A stretch of 64,000 bases of DNA from Zygnema cylindricum (GCA_037447655.1 JBBHKE010003455.1:559131-623130); one strand, 5' to 3'; positions 11,526-24,441 are shown, counted from the first letter of the stretch. The notes: generated by a model not told the origin, from the letters alone. Made by a program: numbers and translations.

Positions 11526-14500
11526 TTAAGCAACCAGCTCAGCTTGAGGCAGTGAAGGAATGACAACATCGGCTTTGTTCCTTGTCAAAACCACCAGTTC
11601 TGCGTTTGGACGATCGTTATAACCAATCTGAAGAGAACAAACCAACACAGGAAAACATTGTAAGAATTCGGAATCAAAACAAGAAACATTGTGAGAGTTT
11701 GACAACCAAAACAAAAAATCATCATGAGAGTTTGAAAACCAAAAGAAGACAAACCAGCCACCTAATCCAACCGCTTTTGATTGATCTCCCTTTGTCACGA
11801 AATGGTCATAATAGGGGAAAAAAGAAAAAATAAATAAATAAAAGAGAAAAAAAAAAGAAATGGAAAAATATGCAATTTGAGAGCAACCACTTAAAAAGTT
11901 TTGAGGCTGCTGAACAGCCTTACCCTCCACTTGGCGACTTCCGGTTTCTTCCCTGGACCAACCAACATCAAAAGGACAAACACCGAAGAAGTTAACTTCC
12001 TCAAATTACACCGCGAATCGCTATTAGCATTAAAAATTATACTGCGGTGTTATTTATTCTAATTTGGTCCGAGCAACGTGGACGAGATTTGACTGCTAAC
12101 GAAATCAGTGCTATGGATCTTAGAAATTAGTACTATCAACGCCATATTATGTTCAGGGGGCAAAAAAGACCGGCACCAAATTAGTGTTATTCACACTTAA
12201 TAACTATTCGCAATGTACTGTAGGAGGTCACAGGACGTACCAAAACATGTCCAACGAAACAAGATACACAGAAAACGAAAAGCGATGTCTAAGAAGAAGA
12301 AAACGAATAAAGGAAACAGATAAACAAATGAACTTAAAAAAATGCGTTAAAAAGGGGTGTTTAGAACATAGATGTCAGACGCAGACTTCATAGTCCCAAA
12401 GCTGCCCTTAGCTGTCCCTTCCACTTTACCTACCTTATTGCACTCCCCTTTTTTCTCTGGTGGAAATAGGCAAACTGGAGGAGCTCTTACAACCAACACC
12501 TCTCAAAATCAGCTTTATGAATTGTTTCTCTGAAATCGTATGGTTCCCAAATATGACCGCATGACTGAAAATATAGGACTGAGAGTCCCTCATGTGCCAG
12601 AATAGAGAGAGTTTCTCACCTGTCGCCACATGGCGTCTTTCGACGCGTTGCATGGCCTCATCGATGTCCACATCAATAAACCTACATGTGGATCCATAAA
12701 AACACACCACCTTTTTTTAAGCTCGGTTAACATCACTATTTGACTATTTTGTTGCAAGTCTCATATTTCAATACCCAAGAAAACACCACATTTAAACTGC
12801 AGCACAAGCACACATCATGTATTAGATCAAGCTTCTTAGATTAGATCGATCTTCTTGCATATAGGGTAATTACACATACGAAATTACGAGCATTACTGGC
12901 CAAAAACCGCAGTAATTGTACAGAAAAATGTACGATTCGCCCAATTTTCTGTATGACGACTGTGATTACTGGCAATAACGGCAGTAATCGCTTACATTGA
13001 AATTACCCAAACAGCTAAGCATCAAGGCATCACTCACTTTATTTATCCTAAGACAGGATTCACTCACCAAGTCTCGTCAAAGAGAGAGCGCAAATCTTTC
13101 CAAGCATCGGTATCAAGGAGGAGGTAGTTGCCCTCCACAAGGACCAGTCGGGTCCTGTACAAGCCCAGGATCATAAAAAACAGGACCACTTAATGACCAG
13201 AATTTGGAGATATGTCACCTACTTAGGATCGCCAGAAGAAGGAATAAACAGGTATAATGCAAAACAAGAAGAAGTGCCACATGACCTGGAGTTCGTGTCT
13301 ACCGGTTGGACATACAAGAGAACCAGGGTCATAAAACATCACAACACTCGTAACAACATAACAAATCCAAGAAATTAAAAAGAACAAAAAAATGAACAGG
13401 AAAGGGGAAGAGAAGGCAGGGAGGGAGGGAGGAAGGAAGGGAGGGAGTAATAGGAGTGAAGGAATGGGTGAAAGTGTAGGGGATGAACAAATAATTGGAA
13501 CAGCTAGCGTTACAAGTACAGCTGTCAATAGAGAGTCACATACCATAAAAGACACTCTGGGAAACGCAGAAATAATTAATTTCAATTAAATTGTAAAATG
13601 AACTTGTAGCCAACAGAATTGACAGGATTTTGACGAGCGTCAACCAAATTTCTTTGAAAATTGAACCATGTGTGAACTCCTTTGTCTCTTTTGCCTCTAC
13701 TCTTTCTGAAGGTGTGTGTTCAAACCCTGTAGATATAGGGTTTTCAATCCTTACTTTTCATATAAACAAAAAAAAAAATCTTGAGTTTTTCATGAAATCG
13801 GACTTTAGTCTATAAACAATACTGAACAAATCGACCTCATGATGGGACGAAACTAAGAGTGCAGCGGGAGAAGATGACAGAAACTGACTAGAGAAAGATG
13901 ACAAAGTTGTGAAGTCGTAAAAACTAACAGGAAATGACACTGCAGGGTGATGTCCTGTCACAGGCCAGTGGATGGCTTCAATGTTCAATCACAGATCGGA
14001 TGAAAGGGAGAATCATTGAATAGAGAAGGACATTATTATCTTTCAGGGCAGAGATAAAGAGGCGGATAAGAATTTTAAGGAGTTTATTTTACATCCGCCA
14101 GGAAGGCTTTTACAGTATATGACTCTCTCAACATTAATCACACCAACAAAAAAAAAAAAAACTTTGGTTTTAGAAAGTACTCTGGCTTCACAAAGATGTC
14201 ACGCTCTACAGGGTCTCCAACACCGTGGTTGAAAGATGGAAGGTACCCATGGCCCTGCCACCCAACCCTGAGCTCGTTGAGAGTTCAGTACCCCTACTTC
14301 CAATGCCATATAAATGGGGTTAATGGGGTCATGATTTCTTTGCGACCAAGATTTCTGTGTCACTCCATAAAATTGTTTCCAATTCGTGTGTGTGCAGCTA
14401 CCACTCTTCTCTTGTGCATATATTCTGTTCTAAAACTGATCAAAAGAGGTTGACCAACCAGACGATGGTGAAAAACATTGCAGAAACCAGGTTCTGCAAA

Positions 14501-17500
14501 TGCTATAACCTCAAATGAGGGAGAGGGAGAGGGAGAGGGAGAGGGAGAGGGAGCGCGCACGGGATCCCAGTGTCCTTCAAGTTTGCTACAAGATAGAAAC
14601 ACCTCCATCATCTAAGTCCAATCAAAAATCAAATAAAAAAATAAAGAGACACTCGATCGTCAACTAACGCTCACTAGTTTAAGGCATGAATGGAATATTG
14701 TGTGTCTATTGATGAGAAACATGAAGGTGAACAGAACAAATGAGACAATGGAGTAATATGATAATCACCTCCTCGGCGAGCACGTGCCTCCACAGGGTCC
14801 TGGACAGGCCACTCCCCCAACAAAATTACCCACATAAGTTTGCGGAGCATTTTGGGCAAGCAGGAGATATGAGATGATTACAAAAATGGATTCCCTTGTT
14901 CCGAGAAAAAATAAGATGATCGCGACTTTTTTTAAGTGGTTTGCATGAAGATTAGCAGTTTAGACAAGGAATCATCAGCAGCTATATGAATGGCTGACAC
15001 ACAGTACCGACGAACGATCGCCTCTGTCCCTCTCTTGCTCTCCCTCTCCCTCTGTCCCTTTCTCCCTCTCCCTCTTTCTCCCTCTCACGCTATCCCTCAT
15101 TCTCCCTCTCTCTCTTCTCTCTCTCTCCCCCTCTCTCCCCCTTTCTCTCCCGCTCGTTCCCGGCCTCTCTCTCTCCCCCTTTGAACCTCAAGGAGAAAAC
15201 ACAGACACCTGCTACTCTACATGCCATGTCTTTGTCCAGGCCATGAAATGAAAAAAAAAACTAACAGGGAAACCCTTTCCCTGCAATGATTATGCATAAA
15301 ACAGAGAAAAATCTGAGCATTCGACACATACTCTTTGCATAGGCAGTACACAACAAACCTGAAAGCAATCCAGCTGCCATCTGTACAGATGGAAGCCATC
15401 CATTGGTACAGCAACTGCCCTTTCCTCACTATTACTGTCACTGAGAGTTTGCCAGACTGTATTAACTCGACGAACTACCTCCCTTGCGACAGTGCTTTTG
15501 CCAGATCCAGGTGGGCCTGCCAGAGCCACAAAATACCTACCGAGACAGCATCCCAACACAGATATACAGTCAGCACCTAAAAGGAATTGGCTATTGTACT
15601 GCACTGAAAGCCTATTTAAAGCACAGCCAAGAGACCAGAGACAGCCACCTCGAAGCTTATATTTATATGGTATTAACAGTGCGTTTCTGGTCAGCTAACA
15701 AATATAGTGATATAACTTCTCTCTATTAAACGGCATGTACATAGAGCAGAATATGACGAAACAGTACTCTAAAAATAACGCGCACATAAAAACTAGAAGC
15801 AAGGTGCAAACCTCAACCTGTCAACTACCTACGGTACAACTGCCTAGATTAACAGAGAATCCAGAGTTCAGTGTTCAAAAATTCCAAACAATTTCACATA
15901 CCCTGAAACCTCCAATTGCAGAACTGTGGACCCATAAACAGAATGCAAATTAAGTTTAAAGATATGAAAGGGAATACCTACACTTCAAACAACATAACAC
16001 GTGATCTTTAAAACATTCCACCATGGAGGAGTATGGCTACATGTTAACAACTTAAAACACTCTAAATTGCAATGATTAACAGGATTTTTTCACATTGCTA
16101 CATGTCAACAACTTACGACACTCTAAAATGCAATGATTAACGATTTTTAGTCACATTGCTTGGTGTCCTTTTGACATAAGCTGTCGCTCCAGTAACATTC
16201 CTGAAGATTTATTCCCATAAGCTGTGCTTCAATTCTCTGGCTATGCTCTAACCTCACAAGGTGGAGCAGTTACGTTTAGAGGCATTCTAAACTCACCAGT
16301 AATGGCTTATAATTTCAAATTGGCCGGTGTTTTAATCCAATAGTGCTCAAGTAATAATGAAATGTGCTGTGCTTTCATTGATTAATGATGTGGTATACAT
16401 TGGCTGAAAATTAACCCAATTGCTGGTGTTCTAATCTCATTCCTAGTATTGATGACGTTGAGAAGTGACCTGAACTCCTTTGGCCCGTGCTCTAAATTCA
16501 TTGGCTGGTGTTCAAGATAGTAATTTGTTTCTTACATGTTGTTGACTGACAAGGGAAAGGACTTACAACAACACCTAACAGTCCACATTGTCAACATGGT
16601 AACGTCCAAGCTACACTGCCCATCGCTACTAATATTAAACATTTTTCCGGCAGTCCAAGTACTTTTACTCATCAATTTTTTTTCCAACTTTCGATCGAGA
16701 CATTGCGATTGAAAAGTAAGACCGTTTGCTTTCAATTGCTCTCCTTTAAAAAAATGTGTGAATGGTTGATAATAAAGTTAAAGAAGTTCAAGTGCCAGAA
16801 AACGCTTAACACTAATCGCAATGGCAGTGTACTTTTTTACAATCAGAATGAGACCGAAAAATATTGAGCACAGTAAGACAAGGATGCAGTAAATTCATTG
16901 CTGAAACATACTTTTGATCTCCTCTAGAAGTCTCAGCAGCGACAATCAGCCGCTTTGCCAGGGCGTCATAAACCTCTTCCATGCTCTTTGCTTCTGGGAG
17001 GAGCATTTCGGGCGTCTCCTTGCAGTTATGGCTATTCTGCATCTCCCAACCCCATCGCAAAAAGCCCTCATCTCCCAAGTAAGGGCTACTTGTATGTTGC
17101 ATAAATTGCCACCTTTGCATGGGCTCCATTTCTAGATCTCCCTATTTGTCTTGATAAGCATTTATGAAGTTTAAAACTTTGCTCTTCTTTCTAGCCCGAA
17201 TGATCCTACAAGAGCCAATGTGTAAGATTAGTGCCTGATTGTCATTTGTATGTGGTGTGTATGTGAATGTGTGTCTTTGTGTGTGTGGCCATGACCATGT
17301 AGGAACATTGCAACAATCTGAGAGACAATGCACCATACTCTTTGAAGGTGTAAAAAGTGGAAATTTGGCAGATTTACAAGTCTTATCAAATAGCTCCAAA
17401 AAATTACGCAATGGCACCACAGATCGGGCATCCACACAGATATGGAAGAGGACGAAACCAAGCACTCAACACTTTATGCATGATAAGGATTTTTTTGGCA

Positions 17501-18149
17501 TGCTTTTCAGGTTACATCGTCAAAATAACAACCCAGATAACAAATAACTTTTGAATTTGGAATCATGAAGGCCCTCAATTTCAAAATATTATCACGTGCA
17601 GATAATATGTTTCCACATGGCACCACAATTCGAGATAGGAGCATTTTTGAAAACTGGCAAATGCTCCAATAATGTCGGCAGCAAAGTGAAAAATTCATAA
17701 ACTTCTAATAAAAACAACTTAGTGATCGTTTTTGATTTAGTTTTCACAACCACAATAAATGCATAGCTATTTCTTTTAAAGTTTTCAAGCCTATAACATT
17801 CACTGATGTTCTTTTTTTCCACGCGACCGAATTCACCTGCCTTGCTGCCTTCATCTGAAGCAGATGATGATTGATTTCCGATATTGGATGAAACAACCGG
17901 ATTGCGGTATGGGGACTTAGAAAAGGTCAGAAATTGTTTTGAATGTAATCCCTTTCTTTTTATCATATTGTAAAACGAAGGCTGTCTTTTACATCTCAAA
18001 AACAGAGATGCAATGCCATCAAGTTTCAAAAAAGGGCAGGAGGAATGAACATGTTGGAGAGTTACAGAACTCCTTTCAGAGCTTTGCAAAGTATATCCCT
18101 GCAACTTTGCTATGTCCATTGAAGCCGAGTAAGAAGCCATGGTAGTCAT
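11526..18149 (-). CDS. P-loop NTPase kinase, uridine kinase/phosphoribulokinase-like (At1g03030 type), probably organelle-targeted
   Basis: Ten exons with consistent phases on the minus strand: 17837-18149, 16912-17131, 15359-15536, 14769-14799, 14561-14585 (uncertain), 14181-14267, 13068-13154, 12620-12681, 11924-11952, 11526-11627; about 377 residues. The first about 105 residues are Ser/Arg-rich with few acids, like a transit peptide. Then EEVYDALAKRL; Walker A GPPGSGKST at about 185-193; VPMDGFHLYR at about 222; DPVEARARRG; PSFNHGVGDPVERDIF; LVLVEGNYLLL (Walker B-like); FIDVDIDEAMQRVERRH (lid); and the tail GYNDRPNAELV. The order matches plant At1g03030-type proteins, assigned to the phosphoribulokinase/uridine kinase fold; the substrate is not established. 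The expected stretch resembling APWTFD between ARRG and the PSF motif was not found, so exons 14561-14585 and 14181-14267 are tentative at their starts. Confidence 0.9.
12007..12217. mobile_element. TA-flanked MITE of the TACACCG family, 211 bp
   Basis: The left end TACACCGCGAATCGCTATTA is matched by an inverted, slightly decayed right end TAATAACTATTCGCAATGTA. No coding capacity. It lies in an intron of the kinase gene, between the exons ending at 12620 and starting at 11952. Confidence 0.75.
12864..13008. repeat. Small palindromic element in a kinase intron
   Basis: The ends are GGGTAATT and AATTACCC. Inside, CATTACTGG and CAGTAATTGTACAGAAAA pair with TTTTCTGTATGAC and GATTACTGGCAATAACGGCAG on the other arm, so the whole 145 bp can fold into one long hairpin. 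No coding capacity. Confidence 0.6.
13415..13455 (+). repeat. Purine-rich microsatellite (GGGA/GGAA)
   Basis: Run of GGGAGGGAGGGAGGAAGG type in an intron of the kinase gene. Confidence 0.8.
14517..14552 (+). repeat. GAGAGG hexamer microsatellite
   Basis: Six perfect GGGAGA units in a kinase-gene intron, directly beside the tentative exon at 14561-14585. Confidence 0.9.
15020..15182 (+). repeat. CT-rich polypyrimidine tract
   Basis: About 160 bp of CTCCCT and CTCTCT repeats, reading GA-rich in the sense of the kinase gene, in the intron between the exons ending at 15359 and starting at 14799. Confidence 0.9.
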
Positions 18150-18215
18150 GAGGGAAATTGGAGTCTAGACTATGGAGAACATCGTAAGCTTTGCCTGTAA
18201 TACTAAACTTTACAC

Positions 18216-18756
18216 TACACCGCCAATCGTTATTAGCGTGTAAGTTTTTTTAGCGTATAAAAATAATTACCGTGGTGTACGCTATTTAAGAATTTGAAAA
18301 TTTTGGAAAAAATCATACATTCTAATTGTTTGATTATGGTAATTTGGATCTTTGAAAAAAAAAATGTCGGTCGCAAACATGCTTACACTAATATAGGTCT
18401 TCGTACACAATCTGACAAATCGTACACAAATCGTACATTCACACGGTCGAAACGCGGCTGTCGGACGAATATGTGCGAACGGAATATTTTACGACCTAAT
18501 TTTTTTTCCTTTTTAGAAAGCACATTCTCCTGCGTCCGCGGTTACTAAAACAAATTTATTGTACTTTTTAACTTAAAAAGGTACATTATGTACGGTCTGA
18601 CATTGACCGTACATAACTCTATTTAAGAGACAACGTACTGAAAATAACCCTAAATAGAATAAAGAAAAAAATAGAATGAACTACACTAATGGAGAATTAA
18701 AAAAAAAAAGCGGGACGGAATTAGCGTACACAACGCTAAAAACGATTGGCGGTGTA
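18216..18756. mobile_element. TA-flanked MITE of the TACACCG family, 541 bp
   Basis: Left end TACACCGCCAATCGTTATTA and inverted right end AACGATTGGCGGTGTA. Insertion is 67 bp upstream of the kinase start codon, inside its likely promoter or 5' UTR. Internal sequence has CGTACA motifs and no open frame of note. Confidence 0.85.
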
Positions 18757-18837
18757 CCGTACACTTGCGTATCGGCCTGCATCGGGAGCCGATGCGAGTA
18801 ACCGATGCTCATCGCACAAGACAGTACAGTATTCGAT

Positions 18838-20089
18838 AGGTCGCAAAAGTCAAAATTTTACATAACCGAAACCGATGGATTTTTTTTTTCAAAATTTGAG
18901 TAACCGACGCCCGAGCGGGTTATGTCACGCTCCAAAATTGTTAACCGTTAACCGACCGGCGTTTACGAAAATAAAAGTTAACCGAAACTCGATTTCTCGC
19001 GACTAACCGTACCCGCCCGTAACCGAAAAAAGTACAAGAAAAAATCTTAGTTTTTCACGACGTATGAATAAGGGTAAAATTCCATCATAGGTTTCTGTAA
19101 TTGTACGGCAAACTGTACAGACCGGGTCGATTGAGTCGAAGTTCCATCACCTAGAGTCTGTAAGCCACGTGTTCTGAATTGACTGGCGCCACGCAAGCTA
19201 CGATTCGATATTGAATATCTTTCAAATTTTTAGCGCCGACAAACTTAACTTCAAATCTTAACTTGCGTACCATGTACTTGCGTACGAAGTAATCATACGA
19301 CAAAACTTGTATACATTTTGCAGACGCCAGTCTGTACGCCAGCTCATTTTTTAGGGTTTCAGTTTTGGAACATAACGAAAGTCCTTTGAGATAAATAGTG
19401 TGACGAACAAAAGTTAACGAAAATAGAGTGACGAGGGAATGTTACGAAATTTCGTTTTTATTTTCGGTTGTATTTTGAAAAGCGCGTGTCATGTGCAAAT
19501 CTTAAAAATTTTCGCTGGTTTTCCATCATGACACGTAGCTTAATCGTCCAGCGTGTCACGATTTTCTTTTTTTTGTATCTGCCAACCCACCTCCTCGAGG
19601 TGGGTTGACTCTGACGACCAGTATTACCTCCAAGACCTTCGGAGAGTATCGGCAAGATTCTCTATAATGTAGTTTTTCGTATAAAAACAAAATAGACGGT
19701 ACGATTTGGTACGGAGGGTGGCGGATTTCTGTAAACTACGCCACTTTTCGCCTGATAGAACTTCACCCTAAGCCAATAATTACGATTTGTCGCGCTCCCT
19801 AAGATTTGCGAAATGAAGTGTTACTACCGTGTCAGATTTGCGACGCTAATCATGATGTCACGTACTTCCACGATACCAAAGAGTTCAAAGTACAATAATG
19901 TTGGATTGTATAGACAGTACAAAATTTTCATTTTTTGATTGACCGACCGTAACCGACTTTTTTTTTTCTGGTGAATCAACCGACCGCGACCGCCCGGCCC
20001 CCAAAAATTTGACAACCGAATCCGTTCCGGATCCGGCGCGGGCGGTCGGTTAACGGCCGGTCACGGTTTCGGTTAACCGTTTGCGACCT
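18838..20089. mobile_element. 1.25-kb inverted-repeat element with AACCG arrays and an inner hairpin
   Basis: The ends are AGGTCGCAAA (18838) and its complement TTTGCGACCT (ending 20089). Both subterminal regions are packed with TAACCG/AACCGA motifs (left arm to about 19030) and their complements CGGTTA (right arm from about 19930), as in elements whose transposase binds subterminal repeats. An 11-bp-stem hairpin (CAACCCACCTC, loop CTC, GAGGTGGGTTG) lies at 19583-19607. No transposase frame, and no convincing target duplication. Confidence 0.65.
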
Positions 20090-20355
20090 CTGAGTATCCT
20101 GATAGCATGCATAAATAATTAAAAATGTTATATTTTCTCAGATCCAAATGCGATATGGCGATACCCCTGCGCGTCTCCCATACGATACGATGTACATGAA
20201 TCCTTGCAAGGGCATGTCGACATTTAGACGCACTCTGAAGTTTTGAACTAGGAGTACATTGAACTTGCAACCATATTTGTTTTTTTACACCATAGTTTTT
20301 GATTTCTGTTCCTATCTTGCGCTTCTTTCAAACATTTGCAGTAAATACTCCATTT

Positions 20356-21063
20356 ATGGCTCTAAGCGCAAACGTTTTTAGCACTTGCTGCTTGCGACAG
20401 CCAGATCCATGCTCCTTGTATTCCCGTTTTGTTGAGGATCGAGCTATTTCCTGCCCAAATTCTCTTTCTATAGTGAAGAAGAAGAAGAAGTCGTTGTTTT
20501 GCTGTCATAACAGTTTTAATGAATCATACATGCCTTCAGAGCCATCCTCCCGGTCTCGTAAAAGAGCTGTTTTCTGTGAGGCGCTTCCCGCGGATTCAGA
20601 AAACACTGGATCCAGTGGCGCTTCTGATACCAATGGGAAGGCCTTTTCTCAGGTAGAGATTGTCTTTGGAAATGTTACTATTGGAGGTGAACTTTCTCAA
20701 AATGGTGCGCAAGACTTGTCAACTTCTGAGCCGCGGAGAACCAAAGCGGCAATAGCAACTGTAGGAGATAAGATGGTCAATATCTTGACAGTTTTTAATG
20801 GTCTTTTGGAGAGGCCTTTTGGTTCAGGTCAAAGCATAGCTTCTGCTGGATATGTTGTTCTTGAACGAATAAAAAATGATGCGGATACTCAATGTGAAGG
20901 TGACAAACAGCAAATAGTTTTTGAGTTATTAAGAGTTGTAAAGTTGCTTACAATGGACATGGATTTGGTTGCTTCTGCACAGAAGCCTCAGACTCTATTA
21001 GATAGGCTTGACCAGGCAAAGTTACATTGCAAACAGGCTATTTCTCTTGCTAGGGCTCTCTAA
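20356..21063 (+). CDS. Uncharacterised plant protein, probably plastid-targeted
   Basis: Single open frame of 235 residues from the first ATG at 20356; the frame stays open to about 20299 without an ATG, so an upstream 5' exon is possible. The first about 75 residues (MALSANVFSTCCLRQ...) are rich in Ser, Arg and Cys and poor in acids, like a chloroplast transit peptide. The middle is low-complexity (ENTGSSGASDTNG). The C-terminal about 100 residues look folded and helical: VGDKMVNILTVFNGLLERPF, then GSGQSIASAGYVVLERIK, then a tail LLDRLDQAKLHCKQAISLA. I cannot name the family. Three-way evidence for a real gene is length, smooth coding composition compared with the AT-rich flanks, and the targeting-like start. 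Confidence 0.55.
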   Translation: MALSANVFSTCCLRQPDPCSLYSRFVEDRAISCPNSLSIVKKKKKSLFCCHNSFNESYMPSEPSSRSRKRAVFCEALPADSENTGSSGASDTNGKAFSQVEIVFGNVTIGGELSQNGAQDLSTSEPRRTKAAIATVGDKMVNILTVFNGLLERPFGSGQSIASAGYVVLERIKNDADTQCEGDKQQIVFELLRVVKLLTMDMDLVASAQKPQTLLDRLDQAKLHCKQAISLARAL

Positions 21064-24000
21064 ACATAAGGTTCTTTTATCTAAAGGTGTAGGAGGGTTT
21101 AGGGTTCCTCCTTCCCGTTTGTTTTTTGTTTAATAGTGTCTTAACGTGTTTTTTTCCATCACTTTCTTTTTGGAACCGTATTCATTACCTTGGCTTGCAA
21201 TGAGCATATGTTCTTTTCGTACCTTTTCCAAATGGCACCTCGTGTTTATAACTAAGCTTTTATTTAGTATTGTGCTCTGATTGCTCAATTGAAGTATTGA
21301 TACTTAAAAATATTGACAATATTTTTAGTTATAACGGGGGACTGTTGTATCGTAATTGGAGCTCTATGGCCTCAGTAGCAAGAATTGAGCTCCGTGGCCA
21401 TGTTTTTTCCAAGGGTCCGGCATACATTTGCCGTTGCATATCTTTTTTAGATTTGAAGCAATGATGTCAATTGAAGCATCATTTTATTTTAGTACAAGAA
21501 CCTAACAAAAATAACTGTTGATGGGGCACCATTAACAAGCCCTTTCAGTTTCTTTAATTCCGTACTAAACAAAACTGTGAAACCTATCCATTTTCCAGAT
21601 TTGTTATGCAGCCAAATTACAGGTTATAACGGTTTTGAGCTACCCAAGGACCTCATTTCCAAAAGAAGCTGATATCTCGATAGTGAGCAATGGTTTAGTT
21701 TTTCCACCTATGCTCTATTACCAAATGGTACAATATTATGGTGTTGAAGCTATTCTCAAATTCCTTCCAAGAAAAAGCTTTTGCTGTAGTCTCATGTGCG
21801 GCAACAAAGGTGAAGATATAAATCTTACAAAAAGTCAATTTTCACCTGTTTCTCCCCTTATTCCTAGAAACTTGAGTTGACACACTAAAAAGTTCAGATA
21901 GTCCCCAAAAAATTATTTAACAACCAAGATATTTTACTCATGATAAACAAAATACTACTGTGGCAAACAAATGACATATTTTGGAAAGAAGCGAAGAGAT
22001 CTTTCCGTATGTAGTGGTACATAGAGGGAGGGAGAGGAAGACAATATGATTTTATGGATTGCAATATACCCAAATAGAATGGTTATGGTTCATTGCTTCA
22101 TTTTTTTAATACTGTGAATTTCACATGCACCCTAAATGTTTGGAGCAACTCATCCTTATTTCTTTGTTCGCGAATAACAAAAAAAAACTGCAACGACATG
22201 TACATGATCCTTTAGCTTATGAAGCTTACTATTACTTCTGATTAGTGACTTAACTGACGAGTTTGTAGCCATCATAGAACGCTGCACTCTCGATTACGTG
22301 GACTCCTCATCTTCACTATCCTTTTCTCTTATTTTTTTTCTGTGTACTCGGATGTTTACCGCTTTGCATTTTCAATAAAGCTGTATGAACTATGCTCCTC
22401 AATCCCCTCAGATGTATTCGCAGACTGGTGACCCGATTTTTAGACAGGTTTAACAAATGTCTGAAAGTCACACTTTGCTTCTTTTCAGCACAAGGTGTAA
22501 TGGTCAGAAGCCTCTAGTTCATATTTATAGAGGTATCACAAATTCGAATAACAAATACTGCTATTTCTCTCATTCTACAAATTGGTTGTAGTTGATAAAT
22601 CAGTTTCTTTGGAGGTGGGATGAAAAGTACCGTTAATCGCATTTCATGCTTAGATAAAAATTTGATGCATTGTCGTCTTTATGAAATGTAAACTAGCTAA
22701 GCATGCTACTAGTTGAAGTTGTTGTAATATTATTGTTGCTTGTTGAGGATGCTTTAGGTCTCCAAAATTGCTAAAGTGGTTTCAAAACTGCCTGGACGCT
22801 TTTATCCAATATGAAATATACTTATGCTCCACTTTCCACAGTGCCATCATCGTTTCCTACTTCCCTTACTTAGTATCTATATCATTGCATATTTCAAATG
22901 TGCGAAAGCAATTGGAAACGCTAAATGTTACTTTTGCTTACTCTATGCGGTATAATACACATAGTATGCTAAAACTGCACACAGCATTTCCTATTGTTAT
23001 CGCACATTTGAACTGTGTATCATTGCACATAGCCGGAGTGAAGTGCAGCCTTAAGAAGGCCTCAGGAGCTTAGTAGAGGGATATAGAGAAACATCTTGCT
23101 GACAATAATCCTGAATTGGGCAAAGCGTGACATTGGTTTGACCGGGAAACTTTCTTTCTACATCTTTGCATACATAAAATGACAAGTTCTATGGTGCTCA
23201 TGTTAACTATGATATTAAATGGCCACATATAAAGGGCAAATAACATTTCGTAGCTGTGCTAGTTGGAGCTAACTCCTTGAGCTTCTTTGTAGGTTTGATT
23301 CAATCTCTCACCCAGTATAATGTTGATGAATTTGTGTAACTGTGTTTCAACTGAAACGTTGTTAGACAGATGCCATTTCTGTCGCACAAATTGAGAGAGC
23401 TTTCAAGATTAACACAAAGAAACTGGCGAAATTTCGTAAGTCAGTCAAAAAAACATGTACTAAGTCCAAATCGCAATACGATTATCAAGTACAACTTCCT
23501 GTATTTGTTAGGACAAAACAAGAGGCGAAGAGTAGCACGTGTGTTGCCCAGACTGACTGAGGATCTTTACCGCAAGCTTTGAACTTTGAACTTAGAGTCA
23601 CCACACACCTTAGACAACACCTCTCAGCACCTGTAGTTGTCACTTTTTTTTCCTGCATTAGCAACAACCATAAAGCACCTGCCACACAATAGCATTGCTT
23701 TATAACAGTTCCAATTAATTGGCAAAGGACTGTGGGAGTTTGAAAATCGACAGCCTTTGCCGTCCAATTGGTCTTCAAAAACTCAGACATGTTGAACATG
23801 GTTAGGGTAACCACCGGTGCTTTCTAAGCAAGTAAAGATGGTATATGAACAAGATCCTTCAGCTCTGAGCCATGAATCCTGGGCCTTGGACTAACTACAC
23901 TAAGTTTCTCTGACCTGAACTTTCACCTGAACTTTGACCATGATACCGAAGCACTCATTTTTAAAACTGCTTGCTTTGATCAGCTTCACCATACCAACAC

Positions 24001-24192
24001 TTTTGAGGAAAAAAGAAAAAAAAAAAAACTAAAGTGCTCCACTATGGGCTAGCATACAGATACATGGAGTTAAATCTGCACTTTGACTCGACTTGAGTCT
24101 ACCAGGTACAGAGCCATACGAGGCAGCTCCTCAGAGCTCAACTAGGACAGTGACGGAGGAAAGAGGGACAGCCCCATCTTACATCTCATGAA
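21064..24192. other. Intergenic region, no recognisable gene
   Basis: Between the plastid-type protein and the RAD9 3' end. It is AT-rich with short unrecognised frames. The frame at 23370-23582 (70 residues, basic) has no recognised domain. One fold-back element is listed separately. Confidence 0.5.
22873..23033. repeat. Fold-back element related to the one at 9294-9467
   Basis: Left arm CAAATGTGCGAAAGC, then GGAAACGCT; right arm AGCATTTCC, then TATCGCACATTTGAA, inverted. Outer arms carry TATCATTGCA and TGCAATGATA. No coding capacity. Confidence 0.6.
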
Positions 24193-24426
24193 TACACAAT
24201 GAATCGTTATTAGAGTAAAGACCTTATCACTAGCAAGGAGTATATATGAGTGTTAATTCAGTTCATATCTCTAGCAAGGAATGACGCGGCTGATCGTTAA
24301 CCGTTTAAAGAATCAGCATTAAGAAAAAACAATTATTTTAGTATTATAAATACTATTTTAGGTTCAGGGCTAAAATTTACAGGCACTTATATAGTGTTAT
24401 TAACTCTAATAACGATACAGGGTGTA
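24193..24426. mobile_element. TA-flanked MITE next to the RAD9 stop codon, 234 bp
   Basis: Left end TACACAATGAATCGTTATTA and right end TAATAACGATACAGGGTGTA, inverted and somewhat decayed. The right end is 15 bp from the RAD9 stop codon at 24442, so the element probably supplies part of the RAD9 3' UTR and possibly its polyadenylation signal. Confidence 0.8.
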
Positions 24427-24441
24427 CCATAGATCTCACGT

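Noticed and set aside
20299-20355. Longer start for the plastid-type protein from a TTG at 20299
   Set aside because: No ATG there and nuclear plant genes rarely start at TTG; the ATG at 20356 opens a typical transit peptide, though an upstream exon is possible.
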